In this document: positions 37,360 through 50,500 of the stretch, piece by piece
How positions within the stretch are numbered: the first letter of the stretch is position 1
How the letters are laid out: each line of letters opens with the position of its first letter
Assembly: GCF_032854445.1 (NCBI RefSeq)
Contig: NC_088307.1
Coordinates: 27,940,547-28,004,546, forward strand
Reading direction: 5' to 3'
Length of the DNA stretch: 64,000 nucleotides
Origin: Liolophura sinensis
Lineage: Eukaryota > Mollusca > Polyplacophora > Chitonida > Chitonidae
Program-made: the position numbers and the translations under genes
Notes under the pieces: generated by a model
Databases searched by the model: none
Seen by the model: only the letters and a program-made list of their open reading frames with translations
Told to the model about the DNA's origin: nothing

Positions 37360-37710
37360 TGACTCGTATAATCCCTTCCCTCTCCAGTGCCCGAGTTAAA
37401 CATTGAATAAAACAGTATGACTGCAGGCAGTTTGATGTGTGCTCTGGGAAAGGTACGAGTTAATGATTAGCTAATCAGGTGTATCGATCTTTCAGTCATG
37501 ATTAACTGAAAGGGGAAAGGCTGAATAATTAACGGAAGAACAAGTCGGGTAATTAAGCCTGTATGTGAGTACATCTGTCGCGGGGAAAACGAGGAAGGAA
37601 CAAAATTACAAATACCCATGTTTGGAGTCAGATGGGGTTAAAGATAATTAACTAATAGGAGATCTGAGGCTAAATAAACGAAAATAGCCATCCAGCTCAA
37701 GAAAGGTGAA
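37360..37710. promoter_or_regulatory. Candidate intronic regulatory element
   Basis: A single-copy block dense in homeodomain-type cores: GTTAATGATTAGCTAATCAG, TGATTAACTG, GAATAATTAACGG, GGTAATTAAGCC, GATAATTAACTAATAGG. The density of TAAT/ATTA words is higher than in the surrounding intron. Auto- or cross-regulation by homeodomain factors is a reasonable guess but unproven. Confidence 0.3.
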
Positions 37711-39054
37711 ATCAACGAAATGCTCACATGTAATCCGTTATAAGGGTTGTATAAAGCCTGTACCATCTGCTATTAACAAGGCTAGATAAATATTTCCTCC
37801 AAATATTAAGAAAGATGCACGGTTGTATGTAAATGGATATATAAAATACCTGCTGTTAGCATGGCAGTAGGAAGTCCTACCTAAATCTCTGTATGTTAAC
37901 AATCGAAAGGTAACATATCAACCCAAAACAACTCTTATTCAGCAAAGCAAATACTGTTCTATTATAATATAAGTCGTAATTCCGGCCAATCCTTTTCTAG
38001 CAAATGAATATTCTATTAATGAATTAACTAAACACTACCGTATAAGCGTGTATTAGATAAAATAGGATAGATAAATAATGTGTATGTGTTTATATACGCC
38101 TCATGACAACATATATAAATATAGTTGCATACATATAGAGATTGAACTTCTAAATATACGGGTATATATCATCAAAACATGAACACTTGAACAGAATTTC
38201 AGCACGATTTTGTACTTTTCAATGAGAGGGTTTCATTTCCAGTGACGTCTATCTGGTATCAAACCTGTCCCCCACAAATTTTTATCGTGACAGTACAAGC
38301 CGTTCCTTAGAAATATGAAACGTAATTTTTAATCCGAAACGCGATTCATTGTGTAATACGAAGCCAGACTTCCTTCTTTGACAATAGTACGCATTTGCTT
38401 TTTTGAGTTTTCGGTTTTAAATAGATGTGATTACAAGTTGTATCCGCTTTGACACTTCGTTGGTGTCATATATCACCGTATAAAGAACAAGACATCTAGG
38501 ATTCACGCAATTGTAAGTACTTCTAGTAAGCAGTAAGGGGAATGCTATTGGCAGAACACTGGATATATAGGCGCACAAAATATTAAACGATTAAGCGTTG
38601 TTTTAATTTACCAATGAATATTTATGAAAATGCTCAAACTTCGCTGTTTGAAACTATATAGATTATATTGATGAAATTGTGTTTGAAATTTATAGATTGT
38701 TACCTTAAAAAGATTAAGCTGGGCGACATGTTTGATACACTTTGAATAAAATACGTTAAGTGTATCAAAAGAATTCACTTAGCTCAATAACACACACTTA
38801 CATTTTGGTATTCATTCATATTTGTTTGCTTCATTGGGGTATAATTCCGTGCTCAACAATCTTTTCACTTGATCGTAGTTACAGAAAGGATTATACACGA
38901 AAGCCGGGACTATTTCATCGGTACAAATATAAATAAATAATAAATAATACGTACAAATCACATCATTTTAGTTTGAATTTTATATCATGATACAACCATA
39001 ACTGTAAACTGGGTATTACACGGAATAACAAAATCTCACAAAATACGAAAATTA

Positions 39055-39314
39055 TACGCTCCAAAAAAATTAATCTGTTAATTTTAACACAAATTCTGTT
39101 GTTCGAGTCATGTTAGAATGTATTCCGCTATTGCAACAGATTATTCTGGTAAATATAAGATACATTCTATTAATTCAACATAAAGATTCTATCAGGCTAA
39201 CCGGATATTATGTTAAATATGGCACAGTATTGTGTTTTAATAACAGAATATATTCTAGCATCACTCAGACAACAGATTTTCTGTGAAAATTAACAGGTTA
39301 ATTTTTTGAGTGTA
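39055..39314. mobile_element. MITE (copy 2), TA-flanked
   Basis: It matches the element at 20960-21215 along its whole length. The left end is TACGCTCCAAAAAAATTAATC and the right end is GGTTAATTTTTTGAGTGTA. It shares TGTATTCCGCTATTGCAACA, CAGATTATT and TCTAGCATCACTCAGACAAC. Divergence between the two copies is visible, so neither is a very recent insertion. Confidence 0.87.
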
Positions 39315-40272
39315 CAGAGAATTATCCCTTTTCACGATTTCATTCTTTCCGCCATGCAAGTAGAGGTGTAAAGTGTAAAATGTGATTTTGTCGGTAGTCA
39401 AACCCGAACATACCTATGGTTTTCTACGCATGCTTAACCCCAGCTATTACAGGATCGGATAGAAGTTTGAAGCCTATCGGAAAACGTATCATTTTGTCAA
39501 ATATCGTTGTGCAACGATAATTAACGTACGGTTTTACCTCCAAGTCCATGTTCCTCGAGTCGCAACATTAAGTACACAGTGGTGAGGAGAGAGCAATCGC
39601 TTTAATCTTTGGCGTTTATTTCATCAGAGAGCGGTTGCGGGTATGGGGCCGGGACATTTCACTGGGAAGTTGTTAACAGGTTTTGCTTGTAGCCATGGCT
39701 AACGCAGCGGGATTCCACCATACGCTCTTTTCACAAAACGTTGGCGTCGTTTTGCTGGGTTATTCAAGGTTCTAAGTAAATCTGGACACTTGAAAGACTA
39801 ACAGATTCGAACGAGCGGGAGGAAAAAGAAACAAATCAAAAAAAAAATAATCTGACAGCATTAAATGCAAGCAACGAATGAAAATCACAAGCGAGACTCA
39901 ATTAGATTCTAGCGATAAATTAGAAAATTACACGCATGTGTTTTTTTAATTATTTTTCACTTTCATTATTTAATTATAATTCCACAGTCTGTGCGCGCGC
40001 TCTGTGTTAGCACTTTCTTTCATTCCTAACAATATTTAATAGTAATTTAATGAAGTTCTAAAATATCGTGCCCATTCGCTTGAGCTAACCAATGCTTAAC
40101 AGCTTGAGATTCAGTAACTTGATATCAGTGAGGAAAATAAGCTGATGCTGTATTCACCGCCATGTTAACGCTGCTGTAACCAAAACCTGGTGCACTCAAA
40201 CTGTCGCACTCAAGTGGCATCGACTTAACTATACAGGAAAATATCGCTGCATTTTTTCTTACCTGTTACTGT

Positions 40273-40460
40273 TTAAGCCATGGTGCTAGTGTGCGTGTAA
40301 TTTGCCACTGTTTAAGCGTTTACATGAACTGTTAGGCAGAATAAAACCCTAACTGAGGTAAACTGACAAGAGGCCGTGCTTCACCATTTACGTGTGACCA
40401 TTTGCCTGTTATCACACTGTCGTTGCTGTTTCTGGATTTGCTCTCTATGCTGTAAGTCTT
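40273..40460 (+). mobile_element. CCATGG-ended interspersed repeat, copy 2
   Basis: It starts TTAAGCCATGGTGCTAGTGT and has GCGTGTAATTTGCCACTGTT, AGAATAAAACCCTAACTGAG, GTGACCATTTGCCTGTTATC, ACACTGTCG, then TTTGCTCTCTATGCTGTAAG. It has the same orientation as copy 1. Confidence 0.78.
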
Positions 40461-40988
40461 TTATCATTTGTGACTTTATAGATAGTTTAGAAAAACGTTT
40501 GAATAAATGTTGACACCCCTTACTGCATGACTTTTATTTGCAGTACCCATTGCTCAGTAATCTGTCCTCGCAATAAGTAGGGCGTAACCTATGTGTATTG
40601 ATATGAGACACCATCGAGACTTAGTGATTTAAACGGAGCAAATAGAAAGAAACTTAGATTATCGGTATGACGTTGAACTACAGAAACTCACTTCTTTTAT
40701 GATAAACGTATTGGATGATGAAATGGAGTAAGTCTGTCATTAACACACTATACAGCATTTGCATGGCCACCTGTTTTCAGCCGTGTTTTGATCGTTGAGC
40801 TAGAACAGAGTAGCCTGCCCTATATGTGTGGACATAAATTGCATGGCGTATGTGGTGACCACCAAACATAGCTCTGCTTGTTATATAAGTGTGGGTGTAG
40901 CATGGTAGCTATAGCCAAAGATTTAATTAGTCATTCCTCCGCGACAATTAAAAGAATCATGGCTCTGCAATTTTTTTTATTAACAACG

Positions 40989-41091
<103 letters not shown>

Positions 41092-43059
41092 AAAATATTT
41101 AAGAAATACTTGTAAACTTCAGACAATGACACAAATACGAGTTTGATATCGTAATGTATACGAAAGAGGCAACAAGCTGTATCGAGTAATATACCAGTGA
41201 TATATAGCAATGAAGAAAGAATTGCGCGATTAAGTTATGATATTTATTTTTATGTCACGCAGTATCAGCGTTCGGTGCATAAAGGTACAGTCTAATGCAG
41301 TTTTAAAAAGACATATATGATCAGATCTGAGCTTCAAGGACGTAGTGCTGACTATATAATCGAGATAAGGCGTTGAGACGACCTGTTCGGAAGTGGGGGG
41401 GATATTGTATAATACTCTGAAAAGCGATTAGATATGGTGTCTAGTGACCATCGACGAATCAGATCTTCTTAATATCAAGACAGGTTAAAAGCCATACAAT
41501 ACGGCCTGGTAAGATAATGACAAGGTGCCGTATCAAAAGACCATCACATCTTTTGTCCGGATGGGCGGCTGGATGCGATGAAGTTTCACCGCAGGCACAC
41601 CTGCACAGCCGCAGTTTCGTATACTCAGGTGTACCATGCACGGCTCGCTTTAATAGAGAAAATTGAAACGCCAGAATAAGATGCACACCTCAATTGAAAC
41701 ACAGTGTTAGCGGGAAAAATCAAGATATCGTGATCGTGGTGAATAAATTCTCGTGTTCAAAGTTGTGATGATTTAAGCAAACAATTCACGCCGTTTTCCT
41801 CTTTTTTCTTCCCAGAATTTAATTTCTTGGCATGCGGTCGTTAAAAAAAGAAGGGCAATTTTATGGGCCGTAGCGCAAGAGTATCCTATTTATTTTCTTA
41901 AGAACCGTGGGTGCCTTAACAAGTACGATTACAAAAAGCCTAAAAATTCAGCATATAAATTACAACAAATTACACTATCGTTTAATAGTCTTTTTTTTCT
42001 GATCAAATCCAAGCGGTAACATACATGTGTGTCAATCTCACGCGTGATTCGACCGCACTCATAGAGCGATTGTGTTACAATGTTGTGGCGATCGTTCTTT
42101 GTGACACACGGCCTTTTCTCGAATAATTATAGTCATTTTGTTAAAGCAACTTACTAAATACACGCAAACGTTTCAATCTGGGCGTGAAGCAGGGTTTTTT
42201 CTACTTTGGAATTTTTAAGATACACAGGTGCGCGATTTGGTAAGTCTAACTTCACATTCTCGCTGGATGAAGTCATGTATGCAGTTTTCCCTTCACGTCT
42301 CAATAGTCGTGTGTCTAAGTATAAAAGAAGCTCAAGGTCAAATAAAGTAGAAGAAATTAAGTCTTTGGCGAATAAAGGGTGCTTGTTCTTAGATCCACGT
42401 TTGCGTTCCAATAAAGCCATGTGCCCGGTCTTTCAAAAACTGGTTTAAGACTTAATTTAGTCTTTAATTTAATACTTATTTCAAAGTAATTTAGTAACAG
42501 TATATTAAGTATGAACCAAAACTGCTTTTGTTATACTTTGACTTTGGAGAACTGCACAGGCTGCGAATTTGGCTGAAGTCTTAAATATACAAAAATGACG
42601 TAATGACAGTTTCGAACAACTGAACACTTTTTGATGAGCCAATGGTTAGAAAGCATCGCAATAAATATTTAATACGTACGCCAATTATAGCATATATGTG
42701 CAGGACACTATCGCAGGAAACCACACCAAAATGTCCATACACATAGAATGGACATGCGCGCAAGAAGCATCATAATTCCAAAGAGGCAGCATATTTATAA
42801 CTTACAAAGCACAATTGACGATAACAGAGATGAAATAAAACATAGCACAAACTAAAACGTTTCACAAGTTCTTGTACTACTTGCGATAGCCTTAATAAAA
42901 ACGTCAGTATCGGGACTGCCATGGATTTGAATCTCACAATGACATATTCACCATGAGATGAGTGTTGAGGAAAGAAAGACACAGGCCTTTATAAGAATTA
43001 AACGTAATTAGTGATATCCGCTACGTCTTTTTAGTTGTTGACAGACACTCAATATTGTG

Positions 43060-43400
43060 TTACAAATTAAAATGACTCGATATACAAGACGCACGGGGAA
43101 AAACTGATTGGGAAATTTGTCGTGGAGATCGTTCTATAACGACGGCGACTGAAAGGTCTACTACGGGGCTCTTCGAGGGACTTCCGGTCATATTAAAGAT
43201 GGCCGCCCCCCGAGGGGCAAAGCAACCGATGTCGATTATTTGAAGTGATGATTTGATGAAAAGACTTGGACTAAAGTAAACAACCCCATTCTCACATATT
43301 TCAGGAGCAATATCGCGAGTGTTTACTCGATAGTTTGATATGTTTATCCAGTCCTCTCTGCGCGCTGTGCATAGCGTGTTCCCTGTAGAGGAGGACAAAC
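43060..43400. promoter_or_regulatory. Candidate alternative promoter inside intron 1
   Basis: An ETS-type site ACTTCCGGT (43180-43188) lies just upstream of AAGATGGCCGCC (43196-43207), a YY1-like/initiation-type word, in a GC-rich patch about 1.4 kb before the homeobox exon. ETS plus YY1 pairs are common at TATA-less metazoan promoters. The ATG at 43199 opens only a 14-codon frame. A transcript starting here would skip exon 1 and its FIL motif. A minus-strand 112-codon open frame across it has no recognised domain. Confidence 0.25.
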
Positions 43401-44592
43401 ACGGTCGTCAATGGGCAAAGTTTTCCTGGACCCCTTAAGGATTCGTCGTTCATTGGGGCTTAGACACTAAACACCCCACGAGACGTGACTGCATGAATTT
43501 GTCCGACATTCTCCCGATTTCAAAACCTCCATATGCCGTATTATTGTAGAAACGTTTATCCTTCATTCTACCTGTGTGCTGAAACGACAAAACTACTGTT
43601 GCGAATTCTGCTAAATCCGCTTTCAACTATCACAGTCCCCATGTTTATATTCGGCCAAAACTTTCACTTAATTCGCGTTTCCCCCCTTCTCTCCGTCAGA
43701 CCGCAATGGTGCATTCGAAGCAGCATTTAACTCTCGCGCTGTCCCCAGTTTGTTACCGGTCCTTTCATCTCTGCGCTACATTGAAATTTTGACAATTCCA
43801 TTAAACTCTTAGATTGCTACTTATTGTACGATATTTATTGAACGTGGTGGGCGTATTTGGAACAATGTCACGTTCTCGTCCTCCGTGGATAAAGAACCCA
43901 AACAATTACAGAATCTTCTCTATCAAGTTTTATTATAACCTTCTTGTGGAACTCGTACCTTTTCTCACACATTATGTCTTCCAATCAACTATTCCCGTTT
44001 GTTCGGCTTCAAGAACATCAACATGTATGAACATGATTCAATTGGCTACAGGTCAATTCCTCGTGGAATCTCTACACGAAAAAAAAACAGGAGTCAGGAA
44101 ATGACTTTAAATAGCAACACCTTATATTGTATACAGTCAGTGTCAGCAAACTGATTATTTAACACGAACAAAATTTATCAAAACATATATTCTTTCATTT
44201 TCATTCACGACGTTTGCTAGCAACAAACGAATTAAAGAAATCATATTGGCGGTGTATATTGCTAATTTTACATACGTTTATATTTACCTGGTATTTTTTG
44301 CATATTTTTAAATACAAAAAAAGTGCAGATTATGTCCCCCGTTTCTCACGTATCATCTAACATCATGTTAATCTTGCCTTTAATACAGACCACATAATTA
44401 TTTTACCTGGTAGCAACAGGAGACATTTTTGTACAATTGCTTGACTTTGTTTATGTTCGTTTGTTTGTTTCACGTTTTATGACTCTTGTTTCCTCCATAA
44501 TGTGTTTTAAGCTTATATTCGACAGCTTTTGTAACGTACGTTTTCTACTTCATCTTTTTTCTGACGCTCTGTTTTCTCTTACGGGGTTTCAG

Positions 44593-44816
44593 GGAAGCAC
44601 GGTGACGAAACGATCTCTTCCAGTAACGATGGTTCTTCATGTAAGCCGAAAAAACCACGAAAAGCCCGAACGGCTTTCACTGACCACCAGCTGAACAGCT
44701 TGGAGAGGAGCTTTGAGAGACGAGAAATAACCTGAGCGTACAAGGACAGGATGGAATTGGCAGCTAAGCTGAATCATGACAGACACACAAGTCAAGACCT
44801 GGTACCAAAACAGAAG
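44593..44816 (+). CDS. Barhl: BarH-like homeobox protein, coding exon 2 (homeodomain); frame broken by four 1-bp insertions
   Basis: It is joined in phase 1 to exon 1 and encodes residues 199 onward, with the homeodomain starting at about residue 220. The frame reads KPKKPRKARTAFTDHQLNS, then LERSFER, up to homeodomain position 22, then hits TGA at 44733-44735. Extra bases appear at G44722, one of A44729/30, one of G44744/45, and A44776. Taking each out gives QKYLSVQDRMELAAKLN, then LTDTQVKTWYQNRR, a standard Bar homeodomain, and also restores the phase needed by exon 3 (220 instead of 224 nt). The donor is AAG|GTAAGA, splitting homeodomain codon 53. The flanking splice sites are intact. No substitution is needed, which argues for consensus error rather than decay. 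Confidence 0.94.
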
Positions 44817-45352
44817 GTAAGATTCCGTGTTAGAAATCAACGTGTAACCCGCCTATAGCAAATCCGTACAAGCTTTGCATTCTCTTGTTCTTTTCTGCAG
44901 AACCATCAGCGGTTCTAAGCTGCCATTATGATAAACGTGTGGATGCTTAAGGAACCTTCATTTCCACCCTTAAATTCAAAACCTAAAACAAAAAGGTAGT
45001 TTGCAAAGCATCTCAGCGTAATAGCAGAGACTGGTGTTTGTTTTATTTTTGTTTTTGGGGGGTTTTTGGGGTTTTTTTTTCTTTTACAATTTTGGCACCG
45101 ACTTGCTCATAGGGGGCAATGTTCCCCATTTATATCAGACAAACGGCTGTTGTCTTGTTTTTCTATGCCCCTACATCACACACACACACACAACACCTGT
45201 TCCACACAGCCATCGAAGGCAATAATTCCTTTTATTTGCTCAGTGTTAAATGTGATTACACCACAAGCATTTGAGTAATTCTAAACCAGTGGCGTCTATT
45301 AAATTGCTACTATAACACTTGTGAGAATGTTTTCTTCTTACCTAATTTTGCC

Positions 45353-45505
45353 AAAGCCATGGTGCCAGGGAGCATGTAATTTGCTACCATTTCGGCATTT
45401 ACGTTGGAATAAGATCTTTACTGAGGCGAATTGACCGTATTTCACACGTTATATGAAAGTAGCTGACAAAAGCAAATTACACGACCCCTAGCACCATGGT
45501 TTAAA
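45353..45505. mobile_element. CCATGG-ended repeat, copy 3, with both inverted ends
   Basis: The left end AAAGCCATGGTGCCAGGGAG, then CATGTAATTTGCT, is mirrored by the right end AGCAAATTACACGACCCCTA, then GCACCATGGTTTAA. This is an inverted repeat of about 30 bp. The interior is only about 90 bp and retains TTTACTGAGGCGAATTGACC. It is the only copy in which both termini can be seen, and it identifies the family as a terminal-inverted-repeat DNA element. Confidence 0.78.
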
Positions 45506-46908
45506 GCACAATTAAAGACCAATAATGATATTTGTGCTTTACTCTATCACGTATATAAAATGCAGAAAATAGTCCACATTCGGCTGTATTATATTTCCGA
45601 AATTTTCGAAGTTATAGAACTGTAAATTCCTTCAATATATATGGAACTATTTTATCACACTTTGTATAAACTCTATAATAATGCCTTAATCAGAATAAAA
45701 AGAAAAAAAATCAGTGATATTCTAAGCGAAAATTCATTATTCAACGTGCTATAGACTTAAGTACAGGTGTTGTGCGTTTTTATTTCTTTTACTTCGCTCA
45801 ACAGTTCTGTAATCGTGTCGGTTTGTTTTACCTTAGGCCACATGGGGTTCGTGTAAAAACTTAATCGAAATACGACCCGGTTACAGACTTTCAAGTCAAG
45901 TCGTCACTTGATCTGCTGATTGGAGATTTGCATGCGCCTCGCTTACCTGTCCTTTCATCTTTTCGGTCTTTGTTGGGCCCAGGCGTGTTTTCCACAAAAC
46001 CTGTTCTATAAGGGTCTGATTTGCAGAGAAATAAACACCTTTTAATCACTGTTGACAGCGAAATCGTTATACGCTACTTATTGACAGTTCATTGATGGAC
46101 CTGAATACGACACTTCAGACCGTAAATTTGATTAAGTGAATCTTAACCTGCGGTGAATAGAGCCGGTTTATAAATCACCGATATCCACTGTCTTTTACTG
46201 AACAAGAATGACCCTCTCTATTTAGCCCTTTGTTCTTCAACACGTATCTGTACATGGGTAAGTCTATATAGCTTACCATTGATCTCGCACGTAAATGTGT
46301 TGTTTATTAGGCTGCAAAAGCATTGCCACCAGCAGTTGTTGATTGTAGCGCTTTCCATATCGCTTACACACATTTGTAAAAAAAAACCCTGATATTCACC
46401 TTACTTTCCTCAGTACCTTAATGGTAAATGCATGACTTCCTGTAACGTCTCCCCGCAGCGGACTCATTGTCCCGTTTTATTCTCGGTTTTTACCTGACTT
46501 GATCGGTGATTAATTGCACTGGAGTAATACCTGTCTAAGAAATAACATTAACATGAAGTAACAGGTTAGACATATTAGTGATATACTGCGAAGTTTTATT
46601 GGCCTGGAAATTGTAAAACGACGGTTTTAATTCCACTGATTGTAAAGATGACGTCGTCATGCAGGTATATGCGTTATATAATACTCAATACGAAACCTTT
46701 GGCATGGACAGTGAAAACAGAACAGCGACGACAGTGTGACAGTTGATAGATTTCCACATATAATTCCTGCCAGTCTGGCTCGAAGTCTGCATGTATGCAT
46801 GCATACGTAACATGTGTTCGCCCTGCATAAGCAGAGGACTATCTTCTGTGACTTCTATAATTGATGCATTAATGTATAGGAGAATAGGGTCGTTTTCATC
46901 AGTTCTGT

Positions 46909-47090
46909 TTAAACCTTGGCATTAGGGGGTGTAAATGCCTAAAACTTAGGCATGAACAGTTGGAGAAAAAACTTAGCTGATGTAAACTGACACGGGGCCG
47001 GGTTTCAAAAGTTACTTGTGACCATTTGCCAACTATCAAACAGTCGTCCCTGCTCTGGTTTTACTCTCCAGGCTGTTGGCTTTTATACAC
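46909..47090 (+). mobile_element. CCATGG-ended interspersed repeat, copy 4 (diverged)
   Basis: It starts TTAAACCTTGGCATTAGGGG, then GTGTAAATGCC, and shares TTAGCTGATGTAAACTGACA, GTGACCATTTGCCAACTATC and TTTTACTCTCCAGGCTGTTG with copies 1 and 2. The terminal CCATGG is mutated to CCTTGG. Confidence 0.7.
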
Positions 47091-47164
47091 CCCGTGAGCA
47101 GTTCCAAGTGTCGAAGGCGTAGGGTACTTACTTTATTTAGGGAGATAAGGGAGAAGAGTGGGGT

Positions 47165-47190
47165 TTTTTTTTTGGGGGGGGGGGGGGGTA
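47165..47190. repeat. T-run and G-run homopolymer tract
   Basis: A run of T followed by about a dozen G residues, which is length-unstable and error-prone in assembly. Confidence 0.9.
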
Positions 47191-50100
47191 TTACCTTATA
47201 AGACGAGCATTGTAACCTGAGGGACATGAGCTTGCTTAACAGGAGTGTCTAATTGATGTAAAGTTAAAGGGTTTGGATACATGCGTTCTCATATGGGGCT
47301 TTGTTGCCAACAGATGTTAGCCTGCTTTACAGCGCTGATTACACTCAAGCAGACAGGTATACGGTCGTGTGATAAAACATGTCAGCGTAAATGAGAATAG
47401 TGGGTACGAGCTTCTCGCCTCGACACGTCAAGTGTGGTGCACTACCCCTCGTGCTTATAAGCCCAGCCCTGCCGTTCACGCCTGCTGCTGGTGCAGTTCT
47501 CGGGGCCGGGCAAGCAGAAAGGTGTTCAACCATCACGCACATTCATCATTAATCCTGTTTACCTTGATCGTTGGCCTCCCGCCATGTGACAAGGGGTTGA
47601 TATTAGTTACAAATATACTCTCTCTAGTCCTTCATAATCGGCTTCGATCTAATCTGGGTCTGGAACAATGACCGCCATAAATCGAACCGCGCAACGTGAA
47701 ACGCTACAAACGATTCAGTTTGTTTCGGACATTGAGTCCGCAGCGAAGGAAACTTTACCTGTGGAACTATATAAAGCCGTCAGATCACCTCTTTCCATAT
47801 ATTTATGGACCCGACTTTTTTCAATTTCTAGATTAAACGATTGCTCGCAACACTTCAAAGGAAGCCTTTGAAGTTTTAAATAACATTGACTTAATCCCTT
47901 TGAATCATTTTACTGACCGGTTATAAAATACCCGTATAATTGTGGCCTGGTATATTGCGCTATATTATAACATTTCTCCTTCTGTTTGCACATGGTAGTA
48001 TAGGTTCGCGGTGGACATTGTGATTCGGGCGTTTGCAATCCGGCTTTGTAAACGTGTTTTAATGATGATTGCATATGATTACCTGTTCCATCTGATCGCG
48101 GATTGTTTCATTCGTATATGGCTGATATCACCGTTCAAACCAGGCCTGCTAAAATTGGACATATGCCGAAGGTCTTTATCTGAACAGAAATTATTCGCTT
48201 ACGAAATGGCTATATATTCAGATACCCTCAAAACTTTTATAGGCAATTGGCATTCTTAAAGGTCTTATTTTTCCCTAATGTGCAAACATATATTAGAAAC
48301 ACGTGGTCAGTTTTTTTGTCTGTAATTCCCTGTACACGTGTCAGGTTCATGGCAGGTCAAGAACCCATTCAGAAATGAATTTGAATTAAATGCTGTCAGC
48401 ACAAGTTATCTTCAAATACTAATCCTGAAAATGGAAGCTAAAGGACGTAGTGACCAGTGTGCATGGTAGAATAAATTTTTCTCGCTTAAGCTGTCAAAAT
48501 TAATGATATTATCCTGTATGTAGGAACAATCCAGGTAACAAGGTTAAATGTCCTTCATACTGAGACAGTGTTAGTGTCCGTTTAGGTTTGCGTTCAATTA
48601 CTGTCCTCCAGTAGCCACAAGTGGCCCAAACAGTGGGTGAAGGATTCTTTGACCGACACCAGAACCGAGGGCTGCGCTTTCTTCCGGGCCTATATCGTGA
48701 AGAATTGCCGTGTGCTTGAGAATACCCCTCGGAAACGATTGTCCAATGTTTCAAGAAATCGGCCGGGAAATTCTCCGCGCTGATTTGGTCGTTTCGCCCT
48801 GTCAGTTTTTATCGACGTTGATTGGAATGATGTAAATTCGGAGTGGAGGAGCTTCTGGGTCTCATAGGGACGTCAGACAGCGAGCTGGCCCATGGAGGGG
48901 GTTACGGCATCCACGGCCATCCGCGACAATGCAATTTGAACTCGTCGCTTTCCTCATGAACGGCTGAACCGGTTCGTTTGGGCCGAAGAAAGACTCGGCT
49001 TTTACTGCCATATGCCCGCCATGGGATCTCGCGTCAAATTATCGTTGTGTTATCGGAGTTCATACTTCTGCACGGATTTAATTTAACAAGGTTTTCTCTG
49101 TTCGCCCGTCGTTGTCAATGGCTGACTGCCTGTCGTCCTAACTCGGCTTTCTCGGCTGTTCTACTCATTAAGACGGGCTAATGGAGGCGGGAAGAGAGCC
49201 GTTATAATACGAGACCTCGAGATTATCATTAAATAGCCATTTATTACTCCATTATATGAATTAGTACCGCACTGTTTGGCGCCTGTCATCATCATAAACC
49301 GAAGAACTGTTACCGTCCCCTGTATATTTGCTAGCACCTCTGTTTGGCACTCAGCAATCCAAGAAAAATTAATCAGCTTTTGTCCAGTATAATGCTAGAG
49401 CCAACCACTAACGTGATCCAGAGTCAGTCTTAAATTCCTAACCATGTATTATTTACGGCATCTATGCGAAGCATCTCCACACTTTTAAGTTGTGAAAATG
49501 GCATCCTTGCCATGGGTTATCAAAATCAATTTTTCTAGCAAGAGAATAGAACGGAATCTAATTTTTCGAGATAATTACTTGTTTAAGGCTTTAAATAAAA
49601 TGTGACAAACATGGACTGGTCATTGCATCAATCAAGTTATTAAGCAAGCGTCACTGGTGAATATCGAGCCAGAGCAATTAGCGATAAATTATCATCAGGA
49701 TTGTTTATGAATAATAAACTCTTTGAACATTGATCAGTTTCATACTGAGGTAACCAATAAGGGTGAGATCGGGTGACTTTTAAGTCTAAGTAAATAAATA
49801 AATTTCAAAAAATAAGAAATACTGAACAAATATAAAACGAATAAAATTAATTTTAAAAAAACAATGGAACAGTGGATTTATTTATGATTACACAAAATTA
49901 AAATATTTAAACGTGTCAGCATAATTTATAGATTTATTCAGGTTACCACCTGAATGAATGGTCGTCATTTTCCAGTGCTTGATCTCTTTCGTGGCTTCTT
50001 TCGTTTTAAATATTTTAAGGATATATTTGGAGCAAAAATGATAATTGATAAACTCGAGGCAAACATTTAGCTGGATTTTGACTGTATAATCTTCTTTCAA

Positions 50101-50309
50101 GTTTAGCCCTTGATCACTGTTTAATACATATTGACTCGAGATGTACAGTAATACCACATTCTAAAAATAGCCAGTTCAGGCTTATTCTCAAATTAAGGTC
50201 ACGTATAAATATAAGCGTCAAGTCCAACATTCATTTACCATTCGTAGTCCATGAAAGGCGTTCCAAGTCTATAATCGCAAGCTCCATTTCCAAAAAAAGC
50301 TCTTGCTGA

Positions 50310-50500
50310 AGGAAATGCCCAAGCGTCTGGCCAGTGAAGTCAAGAGTTCGAATCCACCTCATGCATATTCACGTTTTTTCAGGTACTAAGTAAGGGTAAT
50401 GGTTTCCCAGGAAATAACTCCATTCGTAAATCTTGCCGTTTTCATAAAAGTGGTAGTTAACAGCCATTTAAATAAATAAATAAATAAATAAATAAAACCA
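50310..50500 (+). repeat. tRNA-derived SINE copy, degraded
   Basis: A B box GAGTTCGAATCC (50344-50355) is followed by GGTAATGGTTTCCCAGGAAA, then CATAAAAGTGGTAGTTAACA, then a tail of about seven AAAT units. It is closest to family B in body and has a family A-like tail. Confidence 0.7.

Noticed and set aside
44593-44816. Homeobox exon as a processed pseudogene
   Set aside because: It has intact introns and splice sites, in phase with exons 1 and 3; only single-base insertions disturb it.
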